From positions 19,732-83,731 of the forward strand of contig CAZQKW010000009.1 of NCBI GenBank assembly GCA_964594075.1: 64,000 nt of DNA, read 5' to 3'. Positions 1 through 9,588 of this stretch are shown here, piece by piece. The notes under the pieces were generated by a model. It saw only the letters and a list, made by a program, of their open reading frames with translations, made no database searches and was not told the origin of the DNA. This stretch comes from CAZQKW01 sp964594075. Lineage in GTDB: Bacteria; Desulfobacterota; WTBG01; CAIYCZ01. Positions within the stretch are counted from its first letter, which is position 1. Every line of letters begins with the position of its first letter. Made by a program: the position numbers and the translations under genes.

Positions 1-63
1 GGTCAGCTCGAGGTTCGAAAAAGAGATACTTGTAACAGTCCTGGTACGAAAATATTTTTTAAA

Positions 64-1893
64 TTATTCAACCGTCACGCTTTTTGCCAGATTCCGCGGC
101 TGGTCCACATCAGTGCCCTTTATAACTGCCACATGGTAAGCAAAAAGTTGCAGAGGTATAACCATGAGAATGGGGGTTAACAGCGGGTTTGTTTCTGGCA
201 CAAACAGCACATGGTTGGCCTTCTGGGCTATTTCAGTGTCTCCTTCAGTAGCGACAGCAATAATACGCCCTTTGCGTGATTTTACTTCTTCAATATTGCT
301 CATGACTTTTTCATAGTTTGCGCACCGTGGGGCTACCACCACAATCGGCATCTCTTCGTCAATCAAGGCAATTGGACCGTGTTTCATTTCCCCTGCCGGA
401 TAGCCCTCGGCATGAATATAGGAAATTTCTTTCAGTTTCAGCGCTCCTTCCAGCGCAATGGGGTAGTTGATGCCGCGGCCAAGATATAAAAAATTTCTCG
501 CATCAGCATATATGCGGGCAGTCTTTTCTATTTCTGCACTGGTTTCAAGAACTCGTTCCATAAGATGCGGCAACCGTACCAGATCTTGAATCAATTGACC
601 TGCACGCTCTTCGGTAACCGTACCCTTGGCTTTGCCTAAAAACAGCGCCATGAGAAAAAGGGCGGTAACCTGGCTGGTAAATGCCTTGGTTGAGGCAACA
701 CCGATCTCCGGACCGGCATGGGTGTATAATACGCTGTCGCAATCACGGGCAAGGCTGCTCTCTACCACATTGCAGATGGCAAGCGTCCGGGCGCCTTTTG
801 CTTTTCCTTCTCGCATGGCGGCAAGAGTATCGGCGGTTTCCCCTGACTGGGAGATTAAAATAATGAGCGTCTGATCATCCACCAGCGGGTTGCGATAGCG
901 GAACTCTGATCCCAGATCCACTTCCACCGGGATGCGGCTCAGCTCTTCTATCATAAATTTCCCTACCAGACCAGCATAGTAAGAAGTGCCGCAGGCAATG
1001 CAGCAGACGCGCCTAATGGCATGCAGGTCCGGCACCTCCGCTTCAAACCCATTTAAAAAAACCTCACCGGTATCTGCGGAAATTCTCCCGCGCAGCGTAT
1101 CCGTAATGGCACGGGGCTGTTCAAAAATTTCCTTTTGCATAAAGTGCTTGAACCCGCCCTTTTCAGCCATGATGGGATCCCAGGTAACTACCTTAACGGA
1201 GCGCTCAATGGGCTCACCGGCAAGATTTTTTATTACCACTGACTCAGCATCCAGCAGCGCCAAGTCGCCATCTTCAAGGAAAATCATTCTGCGCGTATAG
1301 GGCAGGATTGCCGGGACATCTGAGGCAACAAAATTTTCACCGGACCCGAGCCCGATTACCAGCGGGCTTTCATTGCGGGCGGCCACTAATTGACCGGCCG
1401 CAGCTTCATTGAGGACTGCAATTGCGTATGACCCTCTGATGAGGGCGAGTCCCTTGCGCACCGCCTCCTCAAATGAACAACCCGCTGCACAGAAGCGCGC
1501 AAATAGGTGGGAGAGCACCTCGCTGTCTGTTTCCGATTGAAACTGGTGTCCCTCCTCTTTCAGCATGTTTTTCAACTCAAGATAATTTTCTATAATGCCG
1601 TTATGCACCACGGCTATGCCGTTATAGAAATGAGGATGGGCATTCTCTTCTGAGGGACGGCCATGTGTTGCCCAGCGGGTATGACCAATACCGGCACCGC
1701 CATTGAAGGTTGCATTGCAGAGAATATTTTCCAGATTACACAATTTTCCCTGGCAGCGGCGGACGGCAATTTTACCATCATTAAAAATTGCAATGCCAGC
1801 CGAATCATAGCCGCGATATTCCAGCCGCCGGAGTCCTTCCAGCAGCACCGGACAGGTATTTCTGCTGCCAATATAACCAACAATTCCACACAT
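64..1893 (-). CDS. glmS: Glutamine--fructose-6-phosphate aminotransferase (isomerizing)
   Basis: Makes glucosamine-6-phosphate from fructose-6-phosphate and glutamine, the first step to UDP-GlcNAc for peptidoglycan and LPS. The 609-aa product has full family length. Cys2 directly follows the initiator Met (MCGIVGYIG), as expected for an N-terminal nucleophile amidotransferase after Met removal. Two SIS sugar-isomerase domains follow (CGTSYYAG near residue 300; the EGALKLKE region near 485) and the protein ends in the canonical AKSVTVE tail. The start is preceded by an AAAGGGA ribosome binding site. It lies 73 bp downstream of glmU on the same strand, so the two UDP-GlcNAc genes probably form one operon. 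No room exists upstream for a glmS ribozyme. Confidence 0.97.
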   Translation of the reverse strand: MCGIVGYIGSRNTCPVLLEGLRRLEYRGYDSAGIAIFNDGKIAVRRCQGKLCNLENILCNATFNGGAGIGHTRWATHGRPSEENAHPHFYNGIAVVHNGIIENYLELKNMLKEEGHQFQSETDSEVLSHLFARFCAAGCSFEEAVRKGLALIRGSYAIAVLNEAAAGQLVAARNESPLVIGLGSGENFVASDVPAILPYTRRMIFLEDGDLALLDAESVVIKNLAGEPIERSVKVVTWDPIMAEKGGFKHFMQKEIFEQPRAITDTLRGRISADTGEVFLNGFEAEVPDLHAIRRVCCIACGTSYYAGLVGKFMIEELSRIPVEVDLGSEFRYRNPLVDDQTLIILISQSGETADTLAAMREGKAKGARTLAICNVVESSLARDCDSVLYTHAGPEIGVASTKAFTSQVTALFLMALFLGKAKGTVTEERAGQLIQDLVRLPHLMERVLETSAEIEKTARIYADARNFLYLGRGINYPIALEGALKLKEISYIHAEGYPAGEMKHGPIALIDEEMPIVVVAPRCANYEKVMSNIEEVKSRKGRIIAVATEGDTEIAQKANHVLFVPETNPLLTPILMVIPLQLFAYHVAVIKGTDVDQPRNLAKSVTVE

Positions 1894-1966
1894 CTGTCAG
1901 TCCCTTTCTTTGCCAGAGCGGTGACGGGTTGCCCTGGTATTAAAAGTCCCGATGGCGACTTATGGC

Positions 1967-3370
1967 TTATTTTTTTTCTGGCTCCTTGGTTTTGCGCCCC
2001 CGGCGCGACACCCTGAACCACTGCTCATAATTGGTCTGGCGGCCTCGCCCCACCGCAAGCGCGCCGGGCGGCACATTTTTGGTTATAGTTGAGCCCGCCC
2101 CGATGACCGCATCCTTTCCTACGGTTACCGGAGCCACCAGCGAGGTGTTGCTGCCAATAAACGCGCCGTCTTCGATAACGGTCGGATGCTTCGCTGTGCC
2201 GTCATAATTACAGGTAATCGTCCCGGCGCCAATATTGACGCCTTCGCCTATGGTAGTATCACCGATATAGGTGAGATGATTAGCTTTTGAGCCTTTGCCA
2301 ATCCGGGATTTTTTTACCTCTACAAAATTACCGATGCGGCCGCCCTCTTCTATGCGTGTCTGCGGACGGAGATGCGCAAAGGGCCCTATGGTGGCGTGCG
2401 CACCGATAAAGCTCTCGTCAATAACTGAAGCTGGTTTAATGTGCACGCCGTCGCCGATTACGGAATTGCTGATAATGCAATTCATATCGATGATACAGTT
2501 GCTGCCAATGACTGAAGCGCCCCGGATGCTGGTATTGGGATAGATGACAGTGTCCGGCCCAATACGTACCGCATAATCAATATAAGTTGTAGCAGGATCA
2601 ATAATGCCGACCCCCTCCTGCATGTGCTGTTTGAGAATCCGCTGCATCATGACCTGTCCCGCCTCTGCCAGCTCAATCCGGTCATTAATGCCCTTTACCT
2701 CTGTGAAATTATCGGTAAGTATCGCTGCGGCAGGTTGTTTCTCCTTCACCGCAAGGGCAATGATGTCGGTCAAATAATATTCGCCCTGGTTGTTGTCCGG
2801 AACAATTTTTTTCAATGCATAAAAAAGAAACGGCGCTTCACAGCAGTATATGCCGGTATTTATCTCCTGTATCGCTTTGGTTGCGTCATCAGCATCGCGA
2901 TGCTCAACAATTGCCCGGAGGGCACCCGCCTCATTGCGCACAATTCTGCCATAACCGGACGGGTCAGCTACTATAACGGTTAGCACGCTCACCACTGCCC
3001 GCGACTCACGATGGCGATGCAGAAAACGGTTGAGCGTTGCCGTGCTAATCAGCGGCACGTCTGCACACATTATAAGTACGGTTCCGGTAAAATTGCTCAG
3101 CACTCCTTCCGTTACAGCCACGGCATGTCCTGAACCAAGCTGTTCCTTTTGCAGTACCGTCGTAATGCCCGCAGGCTTAAGAATTGTTTCAACCGCTTTT
3201 CCTTGATGGCCTACCACTACCACCAGTTTTTCCGGCGCAAGCGCCTGGGCTGTTTGTACGGAATATAAAATCATTGGCTGACCGGCTAAAGGATGCAGGA
3301 CTTTTACTATATTTGATTTCATCCTGGTGCCTTTTCCTGCAGCCAGTATAATAATAGACAGGTTATGCAT
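1967..3370 (-). CDS. glmU: Bifunctional GlmU: GlcNAc-1-P uridyltransferase / GlcN-1-P acetyltransferase
   Basis: Catalyses the last two steps to UDP-GlcNAc: acetylation of glucosamine-1-phosphate and uridylyl transfer. The 467-aa protein starts with the nucleotidyltransferase signature LAAGKGTRMKS (residues 9-19). The C-terminal half is a left-handed beta helix with many hexapeptide repeats (for example IGANTSL-type turns and the acetyltransferase motif near NHLTYIGD). The C-terminus carries a short basic tail (RRGRKTKEPEKK), somewhat longer than typical. It is followed by glmS on the same strand and is divergent from bamD. Confidence 0.96.
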   Translation of the reverse strand: MHNLSIIILAAGKGTRMKSNIVKVLHPLAGQPMILYSVQTAQALAPEKLVVVVGHQGKAVETILKPAGITTVLQKEQLGSGHAVAVTEGVLSNFTGTVLIMCADVPLISTATLNRFLHRHRESRAVVSVLTVIVADPSGYGRIVRNEAGALRAIVEHRDADDATKAIQEINTGIYCCEAPFLFYALKKIVPDNNQGEYYLTDIIALAVKEKQPAAAILTDNFTEVKGINDRIELAEAGQVMMQRILKQHMQEGVGIIDPATTYIDYAVRIGPDTVIYPNTSIRGASVIGSNCIIDMNCIISNSVIGDGVHIKPASVIDESFIGAHATIGPFAHLRPQTRIEEGGRIGNFVEVKKSRIGKGSKANHLTYIGDTTIGEGVNIGAGTITCNYDGTAKHPTVIEDGAFIGSNTSLVAPVTVGKDAVIGAGSTITKNVPPGALAVGRGRQTNYEQWFRVSRRGRKTKEPEKK

Positions 3371-3468
3371 GCTTATTACAATCGGTAATATATTGACAAC
3401 AGTAGTTGTTCATGGCACTATCAGCTCAATGTTATCAATAAACCGCTTAATTTAATCATTTTATCGAA

Positions 3469-4323
3469 ATGAAAAACACTGTGCTCAAGCACTTTTTGTG
3501 CATCCTGCTTTTGGCCGGCGCTTATGCCTGCGCTGCCGCGCCAGATATTAAAAAACCGCAAACCGATGAAGACTACTATAATAGGGCCATGGCGTTTTTC
3601 AAAGCACGCAACTATTTTGATGCCATCCCGGCATTTCAAGAGCTTAAAGAAAAGTTCCCCTTAAGTCCCTATGCGGTGCTGGCCGAGTTGCGGCTCGGTG
3701 ACTCTCATTTTTACAAGGAGGAATATGTTGAAGCTATACATATGTATGAAAATTTTCGGCGGCTGCACCCGAACAATCAAAGCGTTCCTTACAGCATTTA
3801 TATGACCGGCATGTGTTACTATAATCAGATATTAACTATTGACCGTGACCCCACCTTTGCCCGCCAGGCGGCAGAACAGTTTCAACAGCTCTTGGAACTG
3901 TATCCTGCCAGCCCCTATACGGGAAAAGCGCTCTTCAAGCTGAGCGAATCACGCCGCATCATCGCTGAACACGAATTTCACATAGCCGAGTTCTATCTGT
4001 TTTACAAAAATTATTCAGGAGCCATTAACCGGTTCAATACGATTCTGAAAGAATATCCGTATGCCATCCCGCGGGAGCGGGTGATTTTTTATATTGCCAA
4101 GGCATATTTCTTATCTGACCAGAAGGAACGCGGTCAGAAATTCTTGAATTATATTATACGAAAATATCCTGATAGCCCCTATGCAACACAGGCCAAGGAG
4201 CTCTTAGCCTCGGCGGCGCCCAAGAAAGAAGCGCAAAAACTGGTGCAGGAAGCACAAGACAAAGCCGCTGCGCCTGCACCGGCTACCAAAAAGAAGAAGA
4301 CTAAGAAATTCCTTATCTTTTAA
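3469..4323 (+). CDS. bamD: Outer membrane assembly lipoprotein, BamD family
   Basis: Probable periplasmic lipoprotein of the BAM complex, which folds beta-barrel proteins into the outer membrane. The 284-aa product has a lipoprotein signal peptide (hydrophobic stretch then AYAC, lipidated Cys21). It then has consecutive TPR-like helices (YNRAMAFFKARNYFDAIPAFQEL; LRLGDSHFYKEEYVEAI; FILAKAYFLSDQ-type segment), as in BamD/YfiO. The last 25 residues are Ala/Lys-rich and probably disordered. It converges on alaS, and the two TAA stops overlap in a shared TTAA. Another TPR lipoprotein of the same superfamily is possible, but length and layout fit BamD. Confidence 0.85.
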   Translation: MKNTVLKHFLCILLLAGAYACAAAPDIKKPQTDEDYYNRAMAFFKARNYFDAIPAFQELKEKFPLSPYAVLAELRLGDSHFYKEEYVEAIHMYENFRRLHPNNQSVPYSIYMTGMCYYNQILTIDRDPTFARQAAEQFQQLLELYPASPYTGKALFKLSESRRIIAEHEFHIAEFYLFYKNYSGAINRFNTILKEYPYAIPRERVIFYIAKAYFLSDQKERGQKFLNYIIRKYPDSPYATQAKELLASAAPKKEAQKLVQEAQDKAAAPAPATKKKKTKKFLIF

Positions 4324-6971
4324 GACTTAGACCCCAGCATTTCAACAATGGCTGCAACCTTTTCAAGAGCTTCATCTAGCTTTTCCGGACATTTTCCTCC
4401 CGCCTGCGCCAGCTCGTCCTTCCCGCCACCTCTGCCGTCTATGAGCGGGGCAATTTTTTCTATAATCAGCTTTGCCGGAAACTGTTTGGCGATATCTTTG
4501 GTCACCATCGTAATGACCTGAGCCGTATCTGCTGCTGCGGAACCGACCACTACGATTCCTGATCCGAGTCGGTCTTTGAGGCGATCCCCATAATCCCTGA
4601 GCGCTTTGACATCCGCCGCCTCAACCCGGGTTACCAGCACTTTCACCCCGCCAATGGTGCGCATGTTGTTCAACGCGCCACCGGATTGCTGGGTAATTAA
4701 TTGAGCTTTAAGTGTGGCGACCTCTTTCTCAAGTTGTCTGAGGTCATTCACCAGCCGCTCCACCCGCGACACCACTCCCTCACGCTCTGTTTTTAAAAGC
4801 TGAGACACCTCGCGCAGCATGGACTCCTGTTTTTTCATATAGTTGAGCGCTGCGCGGCCCGTGACAGCCTCAATGCGTCTGACGCCTGCAGCAACGCTGC
4901 CCTCGCTGACTATTTTAAAAATGCCGATATCCCCAGTCCTCCCGACATGGGTCCCGCCACACAGCTCACTGCTAAACTCAGCAATGTTCACAACCCGAAC
5001 CTGCTCACCGTATTTTTCGCCAAACAAAGCCGTGGCTCCCTGGGAAAGCGCTTCAGCGAGGGGGACAATGTTCACAAAAAGGGGTGTGTTCTGCTGGATC
5101 CGTTCATTAACCAGTGTCTCTATGGTTTCAAGCTCATCTGTGCTGAGTGGCGCAAAATGGGTAAAGTCAAAGCGGAGCCGTTCCGCGTTTACCAGAGAAC
5201 CTGCCTGCTTCACATGATTCCCCAGAACCTGGCGTAGAACCGCATGGAGAATGTGGGTTGCGGTATGGTTATTTGCGGTCGCCTGCCTTTTTTTCCGATC
5301 CACCCGCAGCATCACTTTGTCTCCGCACCGAATCGTTCCCGCTGTTACCTGACCCCGATGGACAATCAGATCAGGCAGCGGGCGTATGGCAGTGCTAATT
5401 TCCACGGTGACTGACTCATTGAATATGTTGCCGCAATCGCCCGCCTGTCCGCCTGCTTCACCGTAGAAGCAGGTCTTTTCTGTTATCAATTCAATCTGAT
5501 CGCCTTGGGCAGCATGGCTTACAACCTCTCCATTTCGGATGATGGCGCGCACATGCGATGAACTTTCACAGCATTCGTAGCCTTCAAAAACCGTCTGAAC
5601 ACCATCCTGAACGAGCCGTTTATATACCGATGCGATTTCATCAGCGCCGGAGCCACGCCAGGATTCTCGGGCGCGCCTGCGCTGTTCAACCAGCGCCTGT
5701 TCAACCTCAGCCACATCTATCTGCATACCGTATTCTGAAGCAATGTCCTGAGCCAGGTCAAGAGGAAACCCGTAGGTATCATAGAGCTTAAATACAACCC
5801 CCCCGGGGATGAAGCTGCGCCCCTCCTGCTGTAAAGCTTCTATGTGCTCTTGGAGCATTTTAAGGCCTGCTTCAAGGGTTGACGAGAAATGCTCTTCCTC
5901 GTTGAGGACGACCCGTTCGATGTAGTCGCGGGATCGGCTCAGCTCGGGATAAACTGGTTGCATTTCCTGGGCCACAACTTTAATCGCAGAGCATAAAAAC
6001 GGCTTGGTCAGCCCCAGTTTTTTCCCGTGACGAGCAGCACGGCGCATAATTCTGCGCAGCACATAGCCCCGGCCTTCATTTGTCGGCAATACGCCGTCGC
6101 CGATGAGAAATGCTATGGCGCGGCTGTGATCAGCGATGATTCTGATCGAGATGTCATGCTCGGGATTTTTTCCATACGGCGTGCCCGCATATTCTTCGAC
6201 AAAGTGGACGAGAGGAAGAAACAGATCCGTGTCATAGTTGCTGCCAACACCCTGAACGATGGCAGTAATGCGCTCCAGCCCCATGCCGGTATCTATGCTG
6301 GGGCGTGGCAGCGGAGTTATCTTTCCCTGCTGATCGCGGTTATACTGCATGAATACCAGATTCCAGAGTTCAAGATAGCGGTCGCAGTCGCATCCGACCC
6401 TGCAGTCTGATTTGCCGCAGCCACATGCCGGGCCCTGATCAATAATAATTTCGGAACAGGGACCGCAGGGACCGGTTTCTCCCATTGACCAGAAATTATC
6501 TTTTTCTCCCATGCAAACGATGCGCGCCGGATTCAACCCGATTCGCTCGCGCCAGATGACAGCCGCCTCCTCATCTTCTTCAAACACGCTTACCCAGAGT
6601 TTTTCCACCGGCAGATTAAAATGGCCGGTCAGTAATTCCCAGGCCATGCAGATTGCTTCCTCTTTAAAATAATCGCCAAAAGAAAAATTGCCCAGCATTT
6701 CAAAGAATGTATGATGGCGGGCTGTCCGGCCGACATTTTCCAGATCATTATGCTTGCCGCCGGCACGTACACACTTCTGGGAAGATGCGGCGCGCCGGTA
6801 TGGGCGGGTCTCCTCTCCCAGAAACACCCCTTTAAATTGAACCATGCCGGCATTAGTGAACATCAGGGTAGGGTCGTTAGAAGGAATGAGGGAAGCGCTT
6901 GCAACCACCGTATGATTTTTGTTTCTGAAAAAATCTAAGAATTCTTTTCTGATCTCAAATGATGTCTTCAT
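4320..6971 (-). CDS. alaS: Alanyl-tRNA synthetase
   Basis: Charges tRNA-Ala and edits mischarged Ser/Gly. The 883-aa product has the usual full length: class II aminoacylation core at the N-terminus (KHNDLENVGRTARHHTFFEMLGN), and an editing domain with zinc ligands in NNHTATHILHAVL and SELCGGTHVGRTGD. A coiled-coil segment follows, then the C-terminal DHHA1 domain with the glycine-rich GGRGGGKDELAQAGG motif. An AGGAT ribosome binding site sits just before the ATG. It is the last gene of the recA-recX-alaS run and is separated from recX by about 90 bp. Confidence 0.97.
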   Translation of the reverse strand: MKTSFEIRKEFLDFFRNKNHTVVASASLIPSNDPTLMFTNAGMVQFKGVFLGEETRPYRRAASSQKCVRAGGKHNDLENVGRTARHHTFFEMLGNFSFGDYFKEEAICMAWELLTGHFNLPVEKLWVSVFEEDEEAAVIWRERIGLNPARIVCMGEKDNFWSMGETGPCGPCSEIIIDQGPACGCGKSDCRVGCDCDRYLELWNLVFMQYNRDQQGKITPLPRPSIDTGMGLERITAIVQGVGSNYDTDLFLPLVHFVEEYAGTPYGKNPEHDISIRIIADHSRAIAFLIGDGVLPTNEGRGYVLRRIMRRAARHGKKLGLTKPFLCSAIKVVAQEMQPVYPELSRSRDYIERVVLNEEEHFSSTLEAGLKMLQEHIEALQQEGRSFIPGGVVFKLYDTYGFPLDLAQDIASEYGMQIDVAEVEQALVEQRRRARESWRGSGADEIASVYKRLVQDGVQTVFEGYECCESSSHVRAIIRNGEVVSHAAQGDQIELITEKTCFYGEAGGQAGDCGNIFNESVTVEISTAIRPLPDLIVHRGQVTAGTIRCGDKVMLRVDRKKRQATANNHTATHILHAVLRQVLGNHVKQAGSLVNAERLRFDFTHFAPLSTDELETIETLVNERIQQNTPLFVNIVPLAEALSQGATALFGEKYGEQVRVVNIAEFSSELCGGTHVGRTGDIGIFKIVSEGSVAAGVRRIEAVTGRAALNYMKKQESMLREVSQLLKTEREGVVSRVERLVNDLRQLEKEVATLKAQLITQQSGGALNNMRTIGGVKVLVTRVEAADVKALRDYGDRLKDRLGSGIVVVGSAAADTAQVITMVTKDIAKQFPAKLIIEKIAPLIDGRGGGKDELAQAGGKCPEKLDEALEKVAAIVEMLGSKS

Positions 6972-7061
6972 ATCCTGAAATGTGAGAGCAGAACCGGTAA
7001 AAAAACGCGGCCATTATTTCAGCGTATTCTGCAAAACAGCCCTATGCCGTCGTATCCTTTC

Positions 7062-7544
7062 TTACCGCTGCCATTTTCCGTTATCGATGTTGTCCGCATC
7101 CAGATTTTTGCCAATGGCATCCTGAGTAAAGCCCCGCGACTGTAAAAAGCGAACCATCTGTTCCCGCGACGGCTGGCGGCCTGTTCGGCTATAGTGTTTT
7201 TGCAGCGCGGCACGGGCGACGTCGGCTTCATCAAACGTGTGCCAGATCTGTTGCTGCACCCGATCAATCACTTCGCGCTCAATACCCTTATGCATGAGAT
7301 ATGCTTTGACCTTATGCCGTCCCCAACAGCGCTTTTCCACAAGCGAAAGCGCCCACTGTAAGGATGTCTTTTCATCGTTGATATATCCCAGCCGTTCGAC
7401 AACTTCAAGCACATGACCAGCGACAGTTGGGTCAAAACCCTTTTTGAGAAGCTTGGCCTTCAGCTCTTCCTGACTATGCGAGCGGCGGGCAAGAAGGCGA
7501 TACGCTGCGGCGAGCGCCTGCCGGAAAACTGCCTCACTTTCCAT
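7062..7544 (-). CDS. recX: Regulatory protein RecX
   Basis: Modulator of RecA that binds RecA filaments and limits recombinase activity. About 160 aa, composed of three-helix tandem repeats (YRLLARRSHSQEELKAKL; CWGRHKVKAYLMHKGI; PSREQMVRFLQSRGF) typical of RecX. I chose the ATG at 7544 (MESEAVFRQ), which overlaps the end of recA by 11 bp. An upstream alternative at 7598 would overlap recA by 65 bp. The overlap implies translational coupling with recA, the usual arrangement. Confidence 0.9.
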   Translation of the reverse strand: MESEAVFRQALAAAYRLLARRSHSQEELKAKLLKKGFDPTVAGHVLEVVERLGYINDEKTSLQWALSLVEKRCWGRHKVKAYLMHKGIEREVIDRVQQQIWHTFDEADVARAALQKHYSRTGRQPSREQMVRFLQSRGFTQDAIGKNLDADNIDNGKWQR

Positions 7545-8598
7545 CCCGGGGCTTGGCTTTTGGCGAGCTGTCAACAGGTTTCTGGGCAATGCCAGCACGC
7601 GTAAGAATGGTTTCTTCTATTTCACGTGCTATCTCGGGGTGTTCTTTTAAAAACCCCTTGGCATTTTCCCGGCCCTGCCCGATGCGTTCATTTTTGTAGG
7701 AAAACCAGGCGCCACTCTTTTCAATAATATTTTCCGCAACGCCCAGATCAATAATATCTCCCACCCGTGAAATTCCCTCGCCAAACACGATGTCAAATTC
7801 TACCTCCCGGAAGGGTGGCGCAATTTTATTTTTCACTACTTTTACCTTGGTCCGATGTCCGGTAACATTGTCGCCATCCTTGATCATGCCTATTTTCCTG
7901 ATATCCAACCGTATTGTGGAGTAAAACTTGAGGGCGTTTCCGCCGGTCGTCGTTTCCGGGTTGCCAAACATCACCCCTATTTTCATTCGGATCTGATTAA
8001 TAAAAATGACTGCTGTCATGGACTTGCTTATGGCAGCCGCCAGTTTGCGCAAAGCCTGTGACATCAGACGCGCCTGTAGCCCCATGTGCGCATCGCCCAT
8101 TTCTCCTTCTATTTCTGCCCGCGGTACCAGTGCCGCCACAGAATCAATCACCAGAACGTCAATAGCACCGCTGCGCACCAGCATCTCGCTAATTTCCAAC
8201 GCCTGCTCGCCATGATCCGGCTGCGAGACAAGCAGCTCATCGGTTTTAACCCCCAGCTTGCGTGCGTAGGAAATATCCAGTGCATGCTCGGCATCAATAA
8301 ATGCTGCATTGCCGCCCATCTTTTGCGCCTCAGCAATAATATGCAGCGCCAGCGTGGTTTTGCCGGATGACTCGGGACCAAAAATTTCAATAACCCGTCC
8401 GCGCGGGATCCCCCCCAGCCCGAGGGCTATATCCAGGCTGATCGAGCCGGTAGGTATGACCGGCAGGTCGGGAATCAGTGCCCCCTCATCGCCCAGACGC
8501 ATGATCGCCCCTTTCCCAAACTGTTTTTCAATCTGGCTTAATGCCATATCAATTGCTTTTGCCTTGTTGTGGTCTTTTGTGGGTACTTCTTTAGTCAT
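7534..8598 (-). CDS. recA: Recombinase RecA
   Basis: ATP-dependent strand exchange protein and SOS co-protease. 354 aa, typical length. Walker A GPESSGKTTLA lies near residues 75-85, Walker B LVIDSVAALVPRAEIEGEMGD near 150, and the DNA-binding loop region GNPETTTGGNALKFY near 220. The start has a strong GGAGG site. The C-terminal tail is basic (SSPKAKPRDGK) rather than the acidic tail of enterobacterial RecA. No inverted repeat resembling a known LexA box was recognised in the ~70 bp upstream. The gene ends with TGA, one of several ordinary TGA stops in the window. Confidence 0.98.
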   Translation of the reverse strand: MTKEVPTKDHNKAKAIDMALSQIEKQFGKGAIMRLGDEGALIPDLPVIPTGSISLDIALGLGGIPRGRVIEIFGPESSGKTTLALHIIAEAQKMGGNAAFIDAEHALDISYARKLGVKTDELLVSQPDHGEQALEISEMLVRSGAIDVLVIDSVAALVPRAEIEGEMGDAHMGLQARLMSQALRKLAAAISKSMTAVIFINQIRMKIGVMFGNPETTTGGNALKFYSTIRLDIRKIGMIKDGDNVTGHRTKVKVVKNKIAPPFREVEFDIVFGEGISRVGDIIDLGVAENIIEKSGAWFSYKNERIGQGRENAKGFLKEHPEIAREIEETILTRAGIAQKPVDSSPKAKPRDGK

Positions 8599-8670
8599 GA
8601 AAAATATCCTCCGCTTTTGGCTGCGGCCTGGTTTTAATTAGACCTGCGACTGCACCGATCCGCTGCTGAT

Positions 8671-9243
8671 TTAAAGGTGTATGGTTTTTAAAGAAGAATA
8701 AACCGGCCCTTCTGGAACCAGGTCACTTCTATAAAACACCAGGGTATCTGCTGTGAAACATCCCAAATGGTGATTTTTATAATTTTCTATCAGGTTTTCA
8801 ATATGATGCTTTCCCCTACGTTCTTTCACTCTGCCAAGAGTCAAATGGGGTGCATAGAGGCGCTTTTCCGGAGCAAAACCTATGGCCGCAAGAGCCTCTT
8901 CCAGTTGTTTCTGAAACTGCATAAGGGGCTGCACAGGGTCATTTATGCCAACCCAGATGACTTTTGGGTTGCGGGGATTGGGGAACGCCCCGACCCCGGC
9001 CGCATGCAGCGTAAAGGGTCTTATGCCGGTTGCGACGTCCTCAAAAATGCGGGCAATCAATGCTACTTGAGATTCTGCAATGGCACCTAAAAATTTCAGC
9101 GTCAGATGGATATGGTCCGGCTTAACCCATCTGACGCAATCGGTCTGATTACGCAGTTCATCCTGAAGGTTTTGCAGGCTTTTTTTTAGATCTTCAGGCA
9201 AATCTAATGCAATAAACGAGCGGACTTTTGCCATCGGATACAT
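8671..9243 (-). CDS. thpR: RNA 2',3'-cyclic phosphodiesterase (LigT/ThpR)
   Basis: 2H phosphoesterase that opens 2',3'-cyclic phosphates on RNA ends. The 190-aa sequence carries both HxTx catalytic motifs, HIHLTLKFLG near residue 44 and HLTLGRVKE near residue 133, with the usual spacing. The start is uncertain: ATG at 9243 gives MYPMAKVRSF, and ATG at 9234 gives MAKVRSF, the more usual family N-terminus. Neither has a clear ribosome binding site. It sits between cinA and recA on the same strand, a common synteny in deltaproteobacteria. Confidence 0.92.
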   Translation of the reverse strand: MYPMAKVRSFIALDLPEDLKKSLQNLQDELRNQTDCVRWVKPDHIHLTLKFLGAIAESQVALIARIFEDVATGIRPFTLHAAGVGAFPNPRNPKVIWVGINDPVQPLMQFQKQLEEALAAIGFAPEKRLYAPHLTLGRVKERRGKHHIENLIENYKNHHLGCFTADTLVFYRSDLVPEGPVYSSLKTIHL

Positions 9244-9588
9244 AAGCTAATGCTATTGAACACCTATCACAGACGCACGCCATTGTCAACGCGAACCACC
9301 CTCCAATACTTTTCACCAAAAAAATAATTTTGTTGCTGTGTGCATAGCACTCAGGTTTTTTTCAATCCACCAGAATCGCTTTGAGCCTGCGGAACAGCAG
9401 GGACTTTCAAATGCTGCACAGCCTGCTCCAGTGCATTTTAGCCATAGCGAAGAATTAGGCGCCGCTGAGTTGACGCCCGCATCTCAAGATATTGATGTGA
9501 GGGCAACTCCTTATTAAGCATCTCGTTTCTGCCGGGAGTTCCTGCAAAACTTTGCAGCCACCTCCTCGAACCAGCATCAATATCAGCG
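9244..9588. other. Intergenic region between cinA and thpR
   Basis: 345 bp without a convincing gene. On the minus strand a 29-codon open stretch (9351-9437) has plausible codon usage but no start, so it could be a remnant of an older gene. An A-rich run (CACCAAAAAAAT, near 9315) resembles one near 13380. No clear hairpin terminator or promoter was recognised. Confidence 0.4.

Noticed and set aside
64..1966. Possible glmS ribozyme
   Set aside because: Only ~73 bp separates glmU and glmS, with no room for the ribozyme core.
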